NCBI RefSeq assembly: GCF_002929825.1 | Contig: NZ_PJJN01000030.1 | Span: 153,424-217,423 of the forward strand | Reading direction: 5' to 3' | DNA length: 64,000 nt | From: Cryobacterium sp. Y29 | GTDB lineage: Bacteria; Actinomycetota; Actinomycetes; Actinomycetales; Microbacteriaceae | Shown here: positions 43,364-52,132 of the stretch, piece by piece | Position numbering within the stretch: position 1 is the stretch's first letter | Layout: every line of letters begins with the position of its first letter | The notes under the pieces: generated by a model | What the model saw: the letters and a program-made list of their open reading frames with translations, nothing else | Told to the model about the DNA's origin: nothing | Databases searched by the model: none | Made by a program: the position numbers and the translations under genes

Positions 43364-43482
43364 CGCAGATCCCGCACGCGTTGTTCGAGGGCGTCGATTC
43401 CGGCCACGCGGTCCGCGGCTGCGGCGAATTCCTCGGTGAAGCTGGTGGAGCATCCGTTTTGTTCAGCAGGTTGCTGGGGCAT
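43360..43482 (-). CDS. 40-codon ORF between hutU and hutF
   Basis: ATG at 43482, two bases beyond the hutU stop, with GGAAGAG five bases upstream. The TGA at 43360 overlaps the hutF GTG. The product starts MPQQPAEQNGCSTS and then forms one predicted amphipathic helix (FAAAADRVAGIDALEQRV). Perfect packing into the operon suggests translation, perhaps only for coupling hutF to hutU. It may also be the stub of a former larger gene. No family is recognised. Confidence 0.5.
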   Translation of the reverse strand: MPQQPAEQNGCSTSFTEEFAAAADRVAGIDALEQRVRDLR

Positions 43483-43484
43483 TT

Positions 43485-45149
43485 TTACTCTTCCCACATG
43501 GGCACGCGCAGGCCGCGCTCGCGGGCCACCTCTTCGGCCCGCTGATAGCCAGCATCGACGTGACGCATGACCCCGGTACCCGGGTCGTTGGTGAGCACCC
43601 GCTCGATCTTCTCGGCGGCCAGCGCGGTGCCGTCGGCGACGATGACCTGCCCGGCATGGATGCTGCGGCCCATTCCCACGCCACCGCCGTGGTGAATGGA
43701 TACCCAGGTCGCGCCGGAAGCGGTGTTCAGCAGTGCGTTCAACAGCGGCCAGTCGGCGATCGCGTCGGAGCCGTCCTGCATATCTTCCGTTTCGCGATAG
43801 GGCGAGGCGACCGAGCCGGAGTCGAGGTGGTCGCGGCCGATCACGATCGGCGCGCTGAGTTCACCGGAGGCGACCATCTCGTTGAACTTCAGCCCAGCGC
43901 GATGTCGTTCCTGGTAACCGAGCCAGCAAATGCGCGCCGGCAGGCCTTCGAACGCCACCTTCTCCTGGGCTTTGGTGATCCAGCGGTGCAGGCCGGCGTT
44001 GTTGGGAAACAGTTTGAGAATGGCTCTGTCGGTGGCCAGGATATCGGCCGGGTCGCCCGAGAGCGCCACCCAGCGGAACGGACCTTTACCCTCGGCGAAC
44101 AGCGGACGAATGTAGGCGGGCACAAACCCGGGAAACTCGAAAGCTCGCTCGCAGCCGCCGAGCTGCGCCTCGGCGCGAATGGAGTTGCCGTAGTCGAAGA
44201 CCTCAGCGCCGGCATCCTGAAATTCGACCATGGCCTGCACCTGCTTGGCCATCGTGGCGCGAGCACGCGTGGTGAACTCGTCCGGTTTCTCGTCCGCGTA
44301 GCTGTGCCATTGGTCGACCGTGACGCCCTCGGGCAGATAGGAGAGCGGGTCGTGCGCGCTGGTCTGGTCGGTGACGATGTCAATGGGTACCCGGCGGGCC
44401 AGCAGCTCCGTGAATACGGTCGCGGCATTGCCGACCAGGCCCACCGACAGCGCCCGGCGTTCGGTCCTGGCTGCGAGCACCCGGGCGATTGCCTCGTCGA
44501 TATCGTTGGTCATCTCGTCGAGATAGCCGTGGTCGACGCGGCGTTGCAGTCGGGCCGGGTCGACGTCGACGATGAGCACGACACCGTCATTCATGGTGAC
44601 GGCGAGCGGCTGTGCGCCGCCCATGCCTCCGGCCCCGCCGGTCAGGGTCAGTGTGCCGGCCAGGGTGCCGTTGAATTTTTTGGTAGCGACGGCACCAAAG
44701 GTCTCGTAGGTGCCCTGCAGGATGCCCTGGGTGCCGATATAGATCCAGGATCCGGCGGTCATCTGCCCGTACATGGTCAGCCCGAGGTGCTCGAGGCGGC
44801 GAAACTCGGGCCAGGTAGCCCAGTCGCCGACGAGATTGGAGTTGGCGATGAGTACGCGCGGCGCCCACTCGTGGGTGCGAAAGACGCCGACCGGTTTGCC
44901 CGACTGGACGAGCAGGGTTTCGTCTTTTTCCAGCGTTTTGAGGGTGCGCACGATCGCGTCGAAGCATTCCCAATTGCGGGCGGCCTTGCCCGTGCCGCCG
45001 TAGACCACGAGGTCGTCGGGGCGCTCGGCAACGTCCGGGTCGAGGTTGTTCATGAGCATGCGCAGCGGTCCCTCGGTCTGCCAACTTTTCGCGGTCAATT
45101 CAGTGCCGCGGGCGGCGCGAATGGGGCGTGCGGTGTGGGGGACTGTCAT
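43485..45149 (-). CDS. hutU: Urocanate hydratase
   Basis: 554 residues from the ATG at 45149, with AAAGGAGATACC upstream. It converts urocanate to 4-imidazolone-5-propanoate using tightly bound NAD+. Characteristic stretches: [65 protein letters not shown] and, near the end, [20 protein letters not shown]. The length is typical. First recognisable gene of the hut operon. hutH and hutG are not in the window, so histidine ammonia-lyase must lie elsewhere. Confidence 0.97.
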   Translation of the reverse strand: MTVPHTARPIRAARGTELTAKSWQTEGPLRMLMNNLDPDVAERPDDLVVYGGTGKAARNWECFDAIVRTLKTLEKDETLLVQSGKPVGVFRTHEWAPRVLIANSNLVGDWATWPEFRRLEHLGLTMYGQMTAGSWIYIGTQGILQGTYETFGAVATKKFNGTLAGTLTLTGGAGGMGGAQPLAVTMNDGVVLIVDVDPARLQRRVDHGYLDEMTNDIDEAIARVLAARTERRALSVGLVGNAATVFTELLARRVPIDIVTDQTSAHDPLSYLPEGVTVDQWHSYADEKPDEFTTRARATMAKQVQAMVEFQDAGAEVFDYGNSIRAEAQLGGCERAFEFPGFVPAYIRPLFAEGKGPFRWVALSGDPADILATDRAILKLFPNNAGLHRWITKAQEKVAFEGLPARICWLGYQERHRAGLKFNEMVASGELSAPIVIGRDHLDSGSVASPYRETEDMQDGSDAIADWPLLNALLNTASGATWVSIHHGGGVGMGRSIHAGQVIVADGTALAAEKIERVLTNDPGTGVMRHVDAGYQRAEEVARERGLRVPMWEE

Positions 45150-45164
45150 GGGTATCTCCTTTGA

Positions 45165-45312
45165 TAACAAATCCGGCGACGCGATGGTCGACCATGGCGT
45201 TGAACTCGGCCGACGACGGCTCGACCGAGAGCAGCAGCTGGGCCTCCTCCTCGGCGAAGACACAACCGGCATCGCGCAGCCGCGCGATCAGGTCGACCAA
45301 GGTTGCTGGCAT
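45165..45312 (-). pseudogene. N-terminal stub of a PrmC/HemK-like methyltransferase
   Basis: An ATG at 45312 opens [28 protein letters not shown] and [11 protein letters not shown]. These match the helical N-terminal domain of glutamine-N5 methyltransferase-like proteins (ARLRAAGCVFAEDEA...VxRRVAGxPLEHVLG in relatives). Similarity stops at about 45170, where the hutU ribosome site begins; the frame then runs on into hutU to 45100. The SAM-binding domain is absent, so the gene was cut by a deletion joining it to hutU. Confidence 0.6.
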
Positions 45313-45397
45313 GGACGTTTCCTGTCGAAGCCTGCGAAGCAGGGGCATCTTACGCCCGGGTCTTGAAGGGTGCGCACGCCGTGATTACCCTGAAGGC

Positions 45398-45670
45398 ATG
45401 TGCCGAAACATTCACGTCTTGAGTAACTTTGAACCCGCCGCGACCGACGATGAAGTTCACGCGGCCGCGCTGCAATACGTGCGCAAGATCAGCGGGTCGG
45501 CGCACCCGTCGAAGGCCAATGAAGAAGCCTTCGACCGCGCGGTGCACGAGATCACTCATATCTCCCAGCACCTGCTCGAAGACCTCGTGAGCGCCGCACC
45601 GCCCAAAAACCGGGAGATCGAGGCGAAAAAGGCCAAGGCGCGTTCCCAGAAGCGGTTTGCTGCGGCTTAG
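45398..45670 (+). CDS. DUF2277 family protein
   Basis: 90 residues from the ATG at 45398 (the longer frame overlaps other sequence). The signature MCRNIHVLSNFEPAATDDEV is the invariant opening of DUF2277, with RKISGSAHPSKANEEAFDRA and HEITHISQHLLEDL following. Small, helical and cytoplasmic; the function is unknown for the family. Its stop overlaps that of the convergent membrane protein gene. Confidence 0.9.
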   Translation: MCRNIHVLSNFEPAATDDEVHAAALQYVRKISGSAHPSKANEEAFDRAVHEITHISQHLLEDLVSAAPPKNREIEAKKAKARSQKRFAAA

Positions 45671-46104
45671 CGGCTTAGCCTTTCCGCATAGAGCACCATG
45701 ACGGCCGCCACGACGCTGGCCGCCGCACCGAACGCCAGGCCGAACGCAATGGTGATGCCGGCATACAGTCCGTCGTCCATCACCGATAGCACAGCCGCGA
45801 TGGTCACGGACAGCAACACCACACCGCCCATCGCGCCGAATGCGGCCACTGTGACGCGCAGGCGCCGCGATTTCGTCAGGTGCCGATCGGCAATCGCTAT
45901 TGCGGCGAGCCCGCCCAACAGTGCGACCGCCCCGATAACGAAGCCAATCACGCCGTAGTTCGCCATGGAACGCACGACGAACCAGAACCGAAATTCGGTT
46001 TCTCCACTACCGGCGTCGGTCATAACGACCGCCACGCCGGCCGCGAGCAGAAACCCCACGAACGGTGCAAACACCGCGATGCGCCAATAGCGCCGAATAA
46101 CCAT
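45667..46104 (-). CDS. Membrane protein, paralogue of the next gene
   Basis: 145 residues with four hydrophobic segments. It begins VIRRYWRIAVFAPFVGFLL and carries GFVIGAVALLGGLAAIAIADRHLTKSRRLR in the middle. The same layout and several identical motifs (RYWRI, APxxGFLLxAGV, NYGxxGxVxxxxALxGG, DRHLTKS) occur in the neighbour, so the two arose by tandem duplication. Unknown family. Confidence 0.72.
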   Translation of the reverse strand: MVIRRYWRIAVFAPFVGFLLAAGVAVVMTDAGSGETEFRFWFVVRSMANYGVIGFVIGAVALLGGLAAIAIADRHLTKSRRLRVTVAAFGAMGGVVLLSVTIAAVLSVMDDGLYAGITIAFGLAFGAAASVVAAVMVLYAERLSR

Positions 46105-46120
46105 GTGCCCACCCTACGGT

Positions 46121-46615
46121 CTAGAAGTCCACCCAGGCACTGGGTAGCGGATGCGCGACGCGATCTGGCCGGGTGCGCTCGCGTCGCTCGGCCCAGTGAA
46201 CCAGAATCGCGGCGACGCTGCCCGCCACGCTGGCGACGACCAGGCTGATAATGACCAGCAGGTAGGACCAACCGCTGTTTCCAACCGTCTCCGGCACGAT
46301 CGCCAACACGATCTCCAGAATCAGCACGCCGCCGGCCGCACCGAGAGCGGCCAGTGCCGTGCGAGTGCCCGATGATTTCGTGAGGTGCCGGTCGAGGCAG
46401 CCGACCAGAACGAAGCCGCCGATCAGCGCGGCGCCGCTCACCACCAGACCGACGGCGCCGTAGTTCAGAATCGCCCGCACGACATCTCCGGCGCTCTGGC
46501 CGGTTCGCGTGAAGGGATTACCGCCCAGGGCTATCACCCCGAACACACCTGCCCCCAGCAGAAACCCGATTACCGGCGCGACAAGCAGGATGCGCCAGTA
46601 TCGGTGAATCATCAT
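46121..46615 (-). CDS. Membrane protein, paralogue of the previous gene
   Basis: 164 residues (MMIHRYWRILLVAPVIGFLL), four hydrophobic segments, with DRHLTKSSGTRTALAALGA between the second and third pairs and a soluble basic tail (WAERRERTRPDRVAHPLPSA). It lies 16 bases upstream of its paralogue and is probably co-transcribed. An ATG three bases further in is an equal start candidate. The function is unknown; the pair might form a heteromer. Confidence 0.72.
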   Translation of the reverse strand: MMIHRYWRILLVAPVIGFLLGAGVFGVIALGGNPFTRTGQSAGDVVRAILNYGAVGLVVSGAALIGGFVLVGCLDRHLTKSSGTRTALAALGAAGGVLILEIVLAIVPETVGNSGWSYLLVIISLVVASVAGSVAAILVHWAERRERTRPDRVAHPLPSAWVDF

Positions 46616-46654
46616 GGTTCTCACCCTAGGGCGTCTAGCATGGCGTCAAATTGT

Positions 46655-47752
46655 TTAGTTCTGGTAGCTCTTAATCGTTTCGCGAATGTCCTGCGCGAAG
46701 AGGTATATCTCGTCAAGGGTGTCGATAGGGTGGCGAGTCTCGACCTTGTCGGCGTCGAAGACTCCAAGGTACTTCTGCTTCCGCCCATTAAAATGAAGTC
46801 GCGCCACCGGCTTGCGATTGTTGTCATCGAGAAGCACTGCGAAATAGGATTTTGAATCTCTATGCATCACTCGCTGTGGCTTTACTTCGCTGCAGGCAAT
46901 CGCTTTGACGATTTGATACCCCTCTAGTTCTTCAAGAGTCGTCTCGATCTCGGTGTCTCGGGCGAGATCGATCTCAACTATGTCGTGGCTGTTAATGACT
47001 TCGCCGCGCACTTCTGGCGCTGCACCCGAAAAATTCGAACCGCCCAGCGCTGTTTTCAATCGGTCGTTAACCTGATCGTTCAGGAACTGCTTTGTCGATT
47101 TTGCCACCAAGGACGTAAATTGCTCACGGATCTTTTGCGTAAAAGCACCGTCGTAAACTCGTGTCGTGAAAAATCGAATCCAGTCGTCTTCAGGCTCCGT
47201 AAACTGAGCCGCGATAGTGCGCTTTATCTGACCGATGTACTTGAGCTCTTCTGCTGAGTTAATGATGGAGTCGAGGTCAAAGACGTCCTTGGTCAGTTTC
47301 CTCAGTTCCGGAATCAGCGTTTCGTCGATGTCCATCAAATCCAGAACCAAAAACGGCTTTTCATCCATACGGTTGGGCGCGTCTAAGTCCGTGTAAAACT
47401 GGTAAATCTCGCCATTTGTGAGAACGGCGATACGCGCATTGGTGACTGCGAAGTAGCGGAACAATTGTGAGGCGTGTTCAATCTTCAACGCTTCCGTGGA
47501 CTTCTTACATTCGACGAGGATCTGGACTTCGCCGTCGCGCATAATCGCGTAGTCGACCTTTTCCCCCTTTTTCACGCCGACATCGGCGGTGAATTCGGGG
47601 ACGACTTCCAACGGATTGAAAACGTCATAGCCCAAGATGGTCGAGATGAACGGCATGATAAAAGCGTTTTTGGTAGCTTCTTCAGTCTGAATTGCTCCGC
47701 GCTGGTTTCGTACTTTGAGAGCCAATGCCCCTATTAGTTCTGCAAATTCCAT
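46655..47752 (-). CDS. HsdR-N-like restriction endonuclease-fold protein
   Basis: 365 residues. The N-terminal half matches the stand-alone type I restriction R-subunit N-domain (HSDR_N-like). The PD-(D/E)xK nuclease core is KVDYAIMRDGEVQILVECKK (D67, E81, K83), followed by QLFRYFAVTNARIAVLTNGE. The C-terminal part has a FLNDQVNDRLK helix and a small beta domain. Base composition is visibly lower in GC than that of its neighbours, suggesting recent transfer. Such proteins occur alone in phage and defence contexts, with no methylase or specificity subunit here. The role is probably nucleic-acid cleavage or anti-phage; not proven. Confidence 0.82.
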   Translation of the reverse strand: MEFAELIGALALKVRNQRGAIQTEEATKNAFIMPFISTILGYDVFNPLEVVPEFTADVGVKKGEKVDYAIMRDGEVQILVECKKSTEALKIEHASQLFRYFAVTNARIAVLTNGEIYQFYTDLDAPNRMDEKPFLVLDLMDIDETLIPELRKLTKDVFDLDSIINSAEELKYIGQIKRTIAAQFTEPEDDWIRFFTTRVYDGAFTQKIREQFTSLVAKSTKQFLNDQVNDRLKTALGGSNFSGAAPEVRGEVINSHDIVEIDLARDTEIETTLEELEGYQIVKAIACSEVKPQRVMHRDSKSYFAVLLDDNNRKPVARLHFNGRKQKYLGVFDADKVETRHPIDTLDEIYLFAQDIRETIKSYQN

Positions 47753-48049
47753 AGTTCCCCCGATTCGTGATTTTCTACCTCCGACCTTATCGGCTCGACC
47801 TAAATCGGACGAGCTTCGGTTTGATTTGGTGCAGCGGGGCGCGATCCTCTCCTTCCTGAATCGTGGTTAAGTTGCCCGTGGAATACGAATGCGGTGCCCG
47901 AGTGTCCTAATCTGGTCACACAATTCTTTCGCACGTTCTGATCGACGGACTCAGGCTGGGAGAGCCCGACAGCTTCGACGCTCACACTCCAGCGTATGAT
48001 CGACTCGTTCTGGGCGGGTGCGGTCGAGCCATGGCGGCGACCGCCGTAC

Positions 48050-48300
48050 GGGGCATCCGTCTGTTGGCTTCCGGGAGGGCAAGTTGCGGCGGATCGACCG
48101 AAAGTGATGTCGGCCTCGCTTCTTCCGCCGGAGCGGAGGGCCTCGTCGATGACGACCTGGCCTTCGTTCTGCCGTGGGGTTTCAGCGTTGCGGACATCGT
48201 GACCCCGTTCTCTACCCGCAGGTGGTCGGAATCAGTGCGATGCCGCCTACCCGCGCGCGCTACCTGGCTGCTGCAAAACACACCAGAGGCGGAAGGTGTG
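48050..48300 (+). pseudogene. Decayed alpha/beta-hydrolase fragment
   Basis: In one plus frame LVDDDLAFVLPWGFSVADIV resembles the segment before the catalytic Asp in actinobacterial alpha/beta hydrolases (DDDxAYxxPWGFDxAxIxxPVLLxQG). The expected continuation PVL...P is found in another frame just after, implying a frameshift. No start codon, nucleophile or His segment is intact. Otherwise 47753-48461 contains no gene I can support. Confidence 0.4.
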
Positions 48301-48461
48301 GCGGCGGCCTTAGACGTGCGCATCGCCATTCTGGGCGCCTGCGCGGTCGTGTTGGATTGGCTGCACTCCTTACTGTGACAGGGCGCGCCGGGGCCTTGTC
48401 GGGTCGGCTGAACCGCATTACTGTGACGAACTCGTCGTGGTCAGCACGGAAGGACCTGAGA

Positions 48462-50647
48462 ATGAGGTTCGTTCGTGCTCCAAAGCTATCCCGCATCATT
48501 CGCCGAGCACTCGGCGCGCTCGCCGTGCTCGTTACTATCGCCGCCTCGTTTACGCTGTTGCCGACCGATGGCGCTGATGCTTCCAGCGTTCCCGCCTCAA
48601 CCGCGCGCATCGTGCGGACCACCCCCGACCTGGCCTAACTCTGCGCCCGCCTGAAGATCACGGTTGCCAAAACCACCCTGTGCAGCTACGGGCCGAGCGG
48701 GGCCTGGGCCCGGTGAATTACCTCGCGAACGACCGCTTGTACATCACCTACATCGACCAGATTCAGGATGTCTACCCGTACGGCGGTCAGGGCGAGCTGA
48801 CGGGCGACGATCAGCCGAGTGCCGCCGCCAACGCCAATAACGATTCACGGCCGCGCTATTCCATGTCGGCCTACCTGGACATGCCCGTGATCGCCCACGA
48901 GATTGGTCACAATATTGGTGCCGTGCAAGATTCGGCGCCGCACTCCACCAAGGGCGGCCACTGCTACGACGAGATCAACCTCATGTGTTACGACGACGGA
49001 GGGCCCTATTTTGCCCTCGGCGGCCGGCTGACCTTCACCTGTGCGGGGCTCGCCTCGGCCGTCGACTGTCATAGCGAGGACTACTGCTACCCGGGCACGC
49101 CGCCCGCGTCGAACTATCTCGCCACCCACTGGAACACCGCTAACAGCGGATTTTTGAGCCCGATCGTGTCAGTGATCAAACCCACCCCGCCGACCGCCGT
49201 CACGGCGATAGCCGGCGATGCCCGACTGTTTGTCGGATGGGCCGGGGCTGCTGCCAGGGCACCGGTGGTGGATCTCTACCACGTGGTTGTCACTGCGCCT
49301 TCCGGTGACCAATGGCTGTGGGCCGGCGATGGAAGCGAACGAACTGCAACCATCAACGGTCTCACTAACGGGACGCCCTACAGAGTGTCCGTATCCGCAG
49401 AGAATTCGTCCGGATCCAGTGCCGAGGTTTCAGCCCCCACCACCGTGGTCCCGAAAGTCGCGGCCATTCGCGAAACATTTACCTCGTCGGCCGCGAACTT
49501 CACGGAGATTCGCGGCGGCACGTGGGCTGTGGCGTCGGGCCGGTATTCGCTCACAGCCCCGTCGACAGCTGCCGTGCCAAACGCTAACCTCGCTCTGCAG
49601 AAAACAGTGATGTCCAGGGATTTATCGGTCATGGCCGCCGGCCTGACCGTGGCCTCAACGTCACCGTGGAACGATTTCTCGATCGTCTTCGATTACCGCG
49701 ATGCGCTCAACTGTTACTTCGCGAACTTCAGTGAGGGACAAGATACCGCCAGCGACGGTCTGTTTCGCGTTTCGCGCGGTGTTGCCGCCCAGATCGCTGA
49801 CTTCACCCCCACGATCACGGCAAACACCTTCTACTCGATTCGCATCGAACGGCAGGGTGCGGCCATTCGCGTCGTTCGTGGCACCACCCTCCTCGCGGCA
49901 ACTGCCGACGCGACCTTCTCTTCCGGCCGAGTCGGCTTCGGCAGCAAGAACGACGCCGCCAAATTCGACGATCTCATCGTGACCGGAACAATCGGAGGAA
50001 CCGATACGATGCCTCCCCTGGTCGCGGTGAAATCGCCGGTGAGCCTGGCCACCCGGGTCGCGCAGACCGCCAATGTGACGGAAACATACAGCGAAGCCGT
50101 GCAGGGGGTCTCGCCGACCACGATGCGGCTGAAAAACGCTGCCGGTTCGACTGTCTCTGCCGCGGTCAGCTATGACGCGGCGACGCGAATTGCCACTCTC
50201 AACCCGAGCGCGAGTCTCGCCCCCGACACGAAATACGTTGTCAGCCTCACCGGGGGAGCTACCGCGATCCGCGACGGGGCGGGCAATCCGCTGGTGTCGA
50301 CGGGGTGGAGCTTCACGACCCGGCCGGCGCCCACGATCACCACCCGTACCCCCTCCAGCGGGGCCACGGGCGTTAGTCGTACCGCGAGCGTCTCGGCGAC
50401 GTTCAGTGCGGGGATGGCCGGAGTTGCCGCATCCACTTTCACGCTGAAGAATACCGTGACCGGCGTACAGATCGCCGGCGTTGTCTCACGCGGCGGTACG
50501 ACCAACAAGTGGATCCTGAACCCTAGTTCCACGCTCGCAGCCAGGACCAGTTTCACCGTCACGGTTACTGGCGGCACCACGATGGTGCGTGACCTGGCTG
50601 GCAACCCCGTCTCGATGAGCACCTGGAAGTTCACCACGGGTAGTTGA
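48462..50647 (+). pseudogene. Secreted zinc metalloprotease with FnIII and Ig-like domains, broken at the 5' end
   Basis: The ATG at 48462 (AAGGA upstream) encodes a signal peptide (IIRRALGALAVLVTIAASF) and a few mature residues. It meets a TAA at 48636 and, reading on, LKITVAKTTLCSYGP before a frame change at about 48690-48715. The rest is open to 50647: metalloprotease core with HEIGHNIGAVQD (zinc His pair, Glu, third ligand Asp or later His), HWNTANSGFL, a fibronectin III domain, a LamG-like domain and two Ig-like SbsA repeats. Relatives have about 150 more residues where the junction lies, so both a stop and a deletion are present. Without its signal the 655-residue remainder cannot be exported normally. 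Confidence 0.8.
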
Positions 50648-50672
50648 TGGCGGGGCCAGTTAGTCTGAAGCG

Positions 50673-51827
50673 ATGCCCGCTTTACCTGACCTTGTCTGCT
50701 CCGAGTGCGCCGCAATCTATCCGGTGGCGAGCCTGGTCTGGAGGTGCAGCTGCGGCGGTCTCCTCGACGTGGTCGATTTCGTGCTGACGATGGATGCCGC
50801 GGCTCTGCCCGGCCGCAGCCCCTCACTCTGGCGCTACACCGAAGTCCTACCCATCGCGGTGGATCCCACGGTTACCCTGGGGGAGGGGTTCTCGCCCCTT
50901 GTGCCCTCCCGCGCGTTCCCTCACGTGCAGTTCAAGCTTGACTTTTTGTTGCCGACGCTGTCGTTCAAAGACCGCGGCGCGGTCGTGCTCGCAACCCTCG
51001 CCAAACGGTTGGGCGTCACACGGGCCATGGTCGACAGCAGCGGAAACGCCGGCACGGCGATGGCCGCCTATTTCGGGCGGGCCGGGATCGGCTGCACGGT
51101 ATACGTTCCCGAATCCACCTCGCCTGGCAAACTCGCGCAAATGCGCGCGCACGGCGCGACGGTTGAGCTGGTGCCCGGTTCGCGAGCAGACACCTCCGCG
51201 GCGGCGCTGCTGGCGGCGGGGCAAGACGGCGTGCTGTACGCGAGCCACGTCTACCACCCGTACTTTCTGCACGGCGTGAAAACCTATGGCTACGAGATCT
51301 GGGAGCAGCGCGCGCGCTCGCTGCCCGAGACGGTGGTGGTTCCGGTGGGCAACGGAACGATGGTTCTCGGCTGTTACCTCGCCTTCAGCGAGCTGGTTGC
51401 CGCTGGGCTTGCCGAGCGGATGCCGCGCATCGTCGCGGTGCAGGCATCCGCGTGTTCACCGCTGGAACAGGCCATGGCGCAGGGACTCGACGCCCCCCTG
51501 GCCGTTCAGAACGGCGCCACGATCGCGGAGGGCATCGCCATCACGTCGCCGCCCCGGGGGAAACAGCTTCTCCGGGCCGTGCGCGCCACCGGCGGCACCA
51601 TAATCTCTGTCACCGACCAGCAGATCGCGGCCGCACGCCAGGAGCTGGCAGACGAGGGGCTCTTCGTCGAGCCGACCTCAGCGGTCTCGTTCGCCGCCGT
51701 GCGCGCCGCCGTCGACCAGACGTATGTCTCCGACAGTCCCACCTGGGCGGTGGCCGCGAGCCTGCTCGCCGCCCAATCGGTGGTCGTGCCGTTGTGCGGT
51801 GCCGGCCTGAAATCGCTGACCCGGTGA
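50673..51827 (+). CDS. thrC: Threonine synthase
   Basis: 384 residues. It makes threonine from O-phosphohomoserine with PLP. An N-terminal zinc-ribbon-like segment (LVCSECAAIYP, WRCSCGG) is followed by the fold-type II core: TLSFKDRGAVV with the PLP lysine, DSSGNAGTAMAAYFGRAG, the PLP phosphate loop VPVGNGTMVLG and the late VVPLCGAGLKS. Homoserine kinase and dehydrogenase are not nearby. A related PLP lyase function (cysteate synthase-like) cannot be excluded. Its stop overlaps the next small gene. Confidence 0.88.
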   Translation: MPALPDLVCSECAAIYPVASLVWRCSCGGLLDVVDFVLTMDAAALPGRSPSLWRYTEVLPIAVDPTVTLGEGFSPLVPSRAFPHVQFKLDFLLPTLSFKDRGAVVLATLAKRLGVTRAMVDSSGNAGTAMAAYFGRAGIGCTVYVPESTSPGKLAQMRAHGATVELVPGSRADTSAAALLAAGQDGVLYASHVYHPYFLHGVKTYGYEIWEQRARSLPETVVVPVGNGTMVLGCYLAFSELVAAGLAERMPRIVAVQASACSPLEQAMAQGLDAPLAVQNGATIAEGIAITSPPRGKQLLRAVRATGGTIISVTDQQIAAARQELADEGLFVEPTSAVSFAAVRAAVDQTYVSDSPTWAVAASLLAAQSVVVPLCGAGLKSLTR

Positions 51828-51964
51828 ACGAGAACCCCCTGTGTCCCGCCTGCGGCACCGAGATGATGGCGGACGGCGTAGACACCGCTGAAGGTCTCGA
51901 ATCCTGCCATCGGTGCCCACGATGCCGGTTGGTCATCCTCGTACCCGGCCTGTGGCCGGAATAG
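51824..51964 (+). CDS. Mini zinc-ribbon protein overlapping thrC
   Basis: 46 residues from a GTG at 51824 that overlaps the thrC stop (GTGA). Two CxxC-type pairs (CPACG, CHRCPRC) separated by about 20 residues form a probable rubredoxin-like zinc knuckle, ending VILVPGLWPE. The overlap and the Cys pattern argue for a real gene, translationally coupled to thrC. The function is unknown. Confidence 0.6.
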   Translation: MNENPLCPACGTEMMADGVDTAEGLESCHRCPRCRLVILVPGLWPE

Positions 51965-51993
51965 GTGAATTCCTGACGCATAACTTTTTATTT

Positions 51994-52017
51994 GCAGAAG
52001 AAATCTATTTCTTCTGC
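51994..52017. promoter_or_regulatory. Perfect 10-bp palindrome upstream of aceA
   Basis: GCAGAAGAAA at 51994-52003 and TTTCTTCTGC at 52008-52017 are exact inverted copies around TCTA, 116 bases before the isocitrate lyase start codon. It may be an operator (acetate/glyoxylate control) or the terminator of the thrC unit. TTTT occurs four bases after the stem. Confidence 0.55.
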
Positions 52018-52132
52018 GCGCTTTTCCTGAGAAGACCGGTTGTTCTTGCGCCAATCTGGATTTAGCAGCCGATACCGGCCAGTTGAGTCAGTTGTCCCGG
52101 CTCAGCCCAACTCAGACGTCGAAGGAAATAAC

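Noticed and set aside
43560..45164. 534-codon plus-strand frame opposite hutU
   Set aside because: Antisense shadow of hutU, produced by GC-rich codon bias.
48174..48638. 154-codon plus frame as an intact small gene
   Set aside because: Its start lies in hydrolase debris and its last part is just the metalloprotease signal peptide ending in a premature stop.
50170..50826. 218-codon minus-strand frame over the metalloprotease end and thrC start
   Set aside because: It spans two real plus-strand genes and shows no motif.
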